From Minisyncoccota bacterium (GTDB taxonomy: Bacteria; Patescibacteriota; Minisyncoccia; UBA6257; 1-14-0-10-40-38), in assembly GCA_020052135.1 (NCBI GenBank), contig JAGVPS010000096.1:1-5439 (forward strand): 5,439 bases of DNA. Direction: 5' to 3'. The first letter of the stretch is position 1. Each line of letters begins with the position of its first letter. Shown here piece after piece: positions 5,392 through 5,439 of this stretch. The position numbers and the translations under genes are program-made. The notes below the pieces were generated by a model, which saw nothing but the letters and a program-made list of their open reading frames with translations, did no database searches and was not told where the DNA came from.

Positions 5392-5439
5392 ATGAAATAT
5401 CAACATTTTACGATTGAGGAAAGGGAAAAAATACAGGAA
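5392..5439 (+). CDS. IS30-family-type transposase, N-terminal 16 codons only (runs off the window)
   Basis: ATG at 5392 opens MKYQHFTIEEREKIQE, identical to the left copy and still open at the last base. The HFT.EERE.I pattern is characteristic of IS30-family transposase N-termini. GAGG (5385-5388) is 3 bases before the ATG, closer than usual. Nothing in view shows whether the gene is intact. Confidence 0.75.
   Translation, partial: MKYQHFTIEEREKIQE

Larger units (their letters stand above)
5341..5439 (+). repeat. Right copy of 99-bp perfect terminal inverted repeat (outer end of an IS30-type insertion sequence)
   Basis: This is the exact reverse complement of 1-99. It holds the IS terminal sequence (gttcaacaagtaagtgcaac from 5350), a TGGTAAAAT element, a GAGG and the first transposase codons reading out of the window. 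The two copies are oriented with the 5' transposase ends facing inward, so the segment could be the core of a composite transposon with inverted IS arms. The rest of each arm is not in view. Confidence 0.85.

Noticed and set aside
1..5439. Circular plasmid or phage genome with redundant ends
   Set aside because: The ends are inverted, not direct, repeats and carry transposase starts. No replication, packaging or structural genes are present.

Overview
The window is a mobile-element-bounded segment. It holds two oppositely transcribed gene blocks that converge on one terminator. Its outermost 99 bases are a perfect inverted repeat (1-99 against 5341-5439). Each copy carries the first 16 codons of an IS30-family-type transposase reading outward, so the segment lies between two inverted copies of the same insertion sequence, or at least between two junctions with the same IS end. 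The repeat stops matching after exactly 99 bases and both copies end at the window edge. That is also what a short-read assembly contig looks like when both ends run into one collapsed repeat node.

Left block, plus strand, moderate GC by eye: a good sigma70-type promoter (TTGACA, 17 bases, TAAAAT), a strong hairpin at the predicted mRNA 5' end, a small unrecognised gene (about 94 aa) and a complete transketolase (about 645 aa). The two genes overlap and look translationally coupled. Each appears to carry one extra base that breaks its reading frame, near 286 and near 722. The block ends in a clear intrinsic terminator at 2418-2460.

Right block, minus strand, clearly AT-rich: a tight three-gene operon read from 5308 to 2464. 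Its order is an SGNH/GDSL hydrolase (204 aa), a stand-alone protein built from the catalytic core of an archaeal-type leucyl-tRNA synthetase (478 aa), and a class I SAM-dependent methyltransferase (266 aa). The junctions are a 3-base gap and an 11-base overlap. The synthetase-like protein has lost most of the editing domain and the anticodon-binding region. Its HIGH motif reads SLSH and its KMSKS motif reads IDSAS. It is therefore unlikely to be a housekeeping tRNA synthetase, and with its two partners it is the best candidate here for an undescribed small-molecule or conjugate-modifying pathway.

The organism is a bacterium. The IS30-type ends, small dense operons, a transketolase with an unusual motif and an archaeal-like synthetase paralogue would suit an uncultivated Patescibacteria (CPR)-like lineage, but that is inference and the sequence does not settle it. 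The composition difference suggests the two blocks have different origins. No tRNA, rRNA or CRISPR array was seen.
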